DNA of 29,035 nucleotides from Acrasis kona (taxonomy: Eukaryota > Heterolobosea > Eutetramitea > Acrasida > Acrasidae): the NCBI GenBank assembly GCA_026419775.2, contig JAOPGA020000798.1:1-29035 (forward strand). Direction: 5' to 3'. The translations under genes and the position numbers were made by a program. The notes below the pieces were generated by a model, which worked only from the letters and a program-made list of their open reading frames with translations, did not search any database and was not told the DNA's origin. Positions 26,502 to 29,035 of the stretch are shown piece after piece. How positions within the stretch are numbered: the stretch's first letter is position 1; each line of letters begins with the position of its first letter.

Positions 26502-29035
26502 TTAAATATTTTTTATAGCAGGTCCATCATCTATCATATCTGTTCCCCTCTTTTCCAATCTCACTCTGATTCTTGTTTGCTCAACCTTGTTTGTAATGGT
26601 CAATAAAGCCCTTTCCGACACGCTCATGATGACACCAATCAAAGAAAATAAACCAACAGAGAACGACACAACTTGAGTGAGCAATACCTTCGGAGTTACA
26701 TTTTTAGAATCAATCACGTTGAGGGTATTGGTGTTGGCATCTAATTGAAAAGTGAAAACGAATCCATTTTTATCATTGAATGTGAGATAATCAACAAAAT
26801 CACCTGGTATAGCACTTTTATAACTCATCGTCGTGCCAGTTTTAGAACTTCTTTCTTCAGCTAGAAGTGAATAGTACAGAGTAGGAACTGTTTCGATATA
26901 GACGATGGTTGATTTTGCGGAGCCTCTAAAGTAATTATTGAAAGGAGGAGTGACGGTTCCGTTAACACATCCTGATGCAAAGTCCTTGTCGGGATGGTAG
27001 TAGATACCAGATGTCATCTTAAGGGAATAGTTATAACTAGTACAGAAAGAATTGGAATCAGATGATTCCACGATGATGCTTGCACTAGAAGTTAGTTCAC
27101 ACCCTTCGCAATAATAAACTACATCACAGTATTTTCTTTTTGTTTGTAGATCTGTCAACAGATAACAAGACTGAGTTGATTTTTTATTGTCTATACCGGT
27201 TGTCCTAACCAAAATGCCGCTACACTCTGTAGAATTTCCAGACACCACACAACTTCCAGGATATCCCATCAATTTAAGCCGCGCTGTAACGTCAGTCTGC
27301 ACTGTTACATTTAAAATAATTGATGGTTGAAGCGATTTACTTCTTTGAATATTATTAGCAGCATAATTGTAAAAAATGGCAATGATTGTTGACAGGACAA
27401 TACCAATACTAATGATTGTGAACACCGAGCCAGTTATTGTTTGTTTTTTGATCATGTAACCAAATTTATAATTGTGCCATGAACTATATAAAATATCCAA
27501 CATTTCCAACTTTTCGTAACTAATCACCTTACAACAGTATAAGGCACTCAACACAATCATGATGATCACAATAAGCGCAATGGCGACACAGAAGGTGATG
27601 GACACGAATTTGTTGTAATCGGCAGCTGTGCTCTGTAGCTCTGGTGGTTGTATTACAAAATAGGTCACGCTACTATTCGCACTATTTACAACGTTAGTGC
27701 TGGATGATGGCGACTGTGGCTGAGTGGACCCCAATGGACAAAGCATATTTGCAGGACACGGTTGGCATGTACTGCTACCCTCGTCTTTACTAAAAGTTCC
27801 CTGGGGACAACTCACACAAAACAACAATCTAGTTGCCCCACTAAAATTATTATAAAAGCCAGCAGGGCACTTTTTACAAAAAGTACTGCCGTATAATTCA
27901 TTGTATTGTCCAGGAGGACAAGACAAACAAACACCATTAATGTGATAAGTACCTCTACTACATAACGCACATTGATCGTTATTGATTAGTTGACTTCCCT
28001 TGTTCATGCAAACGGGTGCATGATGATACTCATATAATTTATTAAGAACCGCACCATTGACTCTAAAGGATCGCTCTCCTAGCGAACCCACACCACCAAA
28101 TACAATCATACGCTCTCCGTACATTACAGCAGTATGATCTGATCTCTTTTGGGGTATCACGCGACTAGAAGAGTCCGCGCTCACTAGTTCTAATCGACCA
28201 CCAGGAGTATCCAACCCACTCACGTACACTGTGTCATTAACCAAGTCATTAGAATATTCGCCACCAAATAAAATAATGTTTTTGCCAGTCCATACTGAGC
28301 TATGACCAGTGGTGAGTTGATATTTGGAGGGGTTTAACGCTGGATACACCTTCAAGCTAATGACTGGCTGCGAAGGATCAAGATATAAGAGCTGTTGCAT
28401 GGGTAGTATTCCATCCATGCAAGAAGAAATGACGAAGCAAGTGTCGTTAATCTTTGCTGTCCTACATTTGGAAAGACTTCTTGGCACGTTTTCCACTTTT
28501 AATAACGTCCATTGCAGTGATACTATATTGAGTGCCCAAAAGTCATTCATTTCATTTTCTTCCACTTGACCTCCGAACATGATCATGTGTGTGGTGTTTT
28601 GAATGGCACAGTGATACGCTCTAGCATCAGGAAATCCATTCACGACATCAGCGCTCGTCTCCAATAACTTCCAAGATTGCGTAAACATGCTAAATGTCCA
28701 AATGTCACTTTGATACGTCTTGTCGCTGGCGATACCACCAAATATAATCATTCGGTTGCTGAATGAAATGGCAGAGTGGTAATAACGAAGCGGAATGAAG
28801 TCCACATCGATGGATGTCTCCCAAACATTCTTATCCATGTCATAGATGAACATGGTGGATGACGGTGTTTGAGATAACGTGAGTCCACCATAAATAATCA
28901 TCTTACTGGCAATAATGACTGCCGTATGCGCGTAAAGCCCAGTGGGTGGGTTAATGTTTAAATGTATACCATCTGGTTTCTTGTTCATCATGTCGTACTG
29001 CAGCAGCTCACCTATTTTGACGCCTTTTTCGGTGG
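26502..29035 (-). CDS. Kelch-repeat, Cys-rich multispan membrane protein, 5' end outside window
   Basis: The frame is open to the window edge (residues ...TEKGVKIGELLQYD before Met at 28991), so the start and probably a signal peptide lie to the right. Numbering from that Met, five kelch blades end in GG at about 35, 86, 141, 244 and 300 (e.g. HTAVMYGERMIVFGG). A Cys-rich region follows (about 328-425) with ephrin-receptor/TNFR-like units such as CLSCPPGQYNELYGSTFCKKCPAGFY. There are three strong hydrophobic helices at about 464-487, 521-543 and 769-791, with a Cys/N-sequon-rich loop of about 225 residues between the second and third. The tail is basic then acidic (RIRVRLEKRGTDMIDDG). Probably a cell-surface adhesion or sensor protein; function unknown. 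Confidence 0.8.
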   Translation of the reverse strand, partial: TEKGVKIGELLQYDMMNKKPDGIHLNINPPTGLYAHTAVIIASKMIIYGGLTLSQTPSSTMFIYDMDKNVWETSIDVDFIPLRYYHSAISFSNRMIIFGGIASDKTYQSDIWTFSMFTQSWKLLETSADVVNGFPDARAYHCAIQNTTHMIMFGGQVEENEMNDFWALNIVSLQWTLLKVENVPRSLSKCRTAKINDTCFVISSCMDGILPMQQLLYLDPSQPVISLKVYPALNPSKYQLTTGHSSVWTGKNIILFGGEYSNDLVNDTVYVSGLDTPGGRLELVSADSSSRVIPQKRSDHTAVMYGERMIVFGGVGSLGERSFRVNGAVLNKLYEYHHAPVCMNKGSQLINNDQCALCSRGTYHINGVCLSCPPGQYNELYGSTFCKKCPAGFYNNFSGATRLLFCVSCPQGTFSKDEGSSTCQPCPANMLCPLGSTQPQSPSSSTNVVNSANSSVTYFVIQPPELQSTAADYNKFVSITFCVAIALIVIIMIVLSALYCCKVISYEKLEMLDILYSSWHNYKFGYMIKKQTITGSVFTIISIGIVLSTIIAIFYNYAANNIQRSKSLQPSIILNVTVQTDVTARLKLMGYPGSCVVSGNSTECSGILVRTTGIDNKKSTQSCYLLTDLQTKRKYCDVVYYCEGCELTSSASIIVESSDSNSFCTSYNYSLKMTSGIYYHPDKDFASGCVNGTVTPPFNNYFRGSAKSTIVYIETVPTLYYSLLAEERSSKTGTTMSYKSAIPGDFVDYLTFNDKNGFVFTFQLDANTNTLNVIDSKNVTPKVLLTQVVSFSVGLFSLIGVIMSVSERALLTITNKVEQTRIRVRLEKRGTDMIDDGPAIKNI

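Noticed and set aside
1-29035. tRNA genes, CRISPR arrays, transposase genes or bacterial-type operons
   Set aside because: No T-arm/acceptor pairs, repeat-spacer arrays or transposase motifs were found on either strand by reading.

Overview
The window is a compact stretch of a eukaryotic nuclear genome. It carries about 19 protein genes on both strands, with eukaryotic families throughout: ribosomal proteins eL18 and eS10, RNR large subunit, a cyclin-dependent kinase, RGS, chromodomain, ZZ-finger, kelch and EGF-7TM proteins. It uses the standard code with AT-rich spacers. Many coding sequences are split by introns of 32-44 nt bounded by GT(A/G)AG(T)-type donors, often with a yeast-like branch site. 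The overall style (tiny introns, tight spacing, animal-like signalling domains in a protist) best fits a free-living amoeba of the heterolobosean kind (Naegleria/Acrasis). That placement is an inference, not something the sequence proves.

Layout. 1-3.1 kb: a doubtful small ORF, eL18 (RPL18) with an intron directly after its ATG, a convergent GtrA-like membrane protein and a short LRR protein. 3.3-6.7 kb: a membrane-anchored ecto-apyrase and a three-exon thioredoxin-fold/ZZ-finger protein. 6.9-9.2 kb: class I aldolase, a UPF0488 (C8orf33-like) protein and a two-repeat Myb protein. 9.3-13.5 kb: a three-exon tandem-RGS protein and RNR large subunit. RNR is separated from a divergent CDK1/2-like kinase (14.2-15.1 kb) by a 637-bp spacer with an E2F-like site and inverted repeats. 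15.2-18.1 kb: a PPR-like, probably mitochondrial protein and an unrecognised RGG-box protein. 18.1-19.1 kb is the only large gene-poor gap; it holds a decayed, internally deleted piece of 18S rRNA. 19.1-22.4 kb: eS10 (RPS10), a three-exon secreted protein and, 75 bp away head-to-head, an EGF-like seven-TM receptor-like protein. 22.4-29.0 kb: mitochondrial SLC30A9-type transporter, double-chromodomain protein, SUGCT-type CoA-transferase and a kelch/Cys-rich multispan membrane protein running off the right edge.

Several genes only become complete when short introns are removed: eL18, the thioredoxin/ZZ protein, the RGS protein, the PPR-like protein, the RGG protein, eS10, the secreted protein, EGF-7TM, the chromodomain protein and SUGCT. 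All junctions below were worked out by reading frame plus splice signals and, where available, family alignment; no transcript data were used. Themes are ordinary housekeeping (translation, glycolysis, dNTP supply, cell cycle, mitochondrial metabolism) plus a surface/signalling group (apyrase, EGF-7TM, secreted partner, RGS, kelch protein). The strongest unusual items are the 18S rRNA relic, the secreted-protein/EGF-7TM head-to-head pair, the cell-cycle-like promoter between RNR and CDK, and convergent genes whose stop codons lie 2-4 nt apart.
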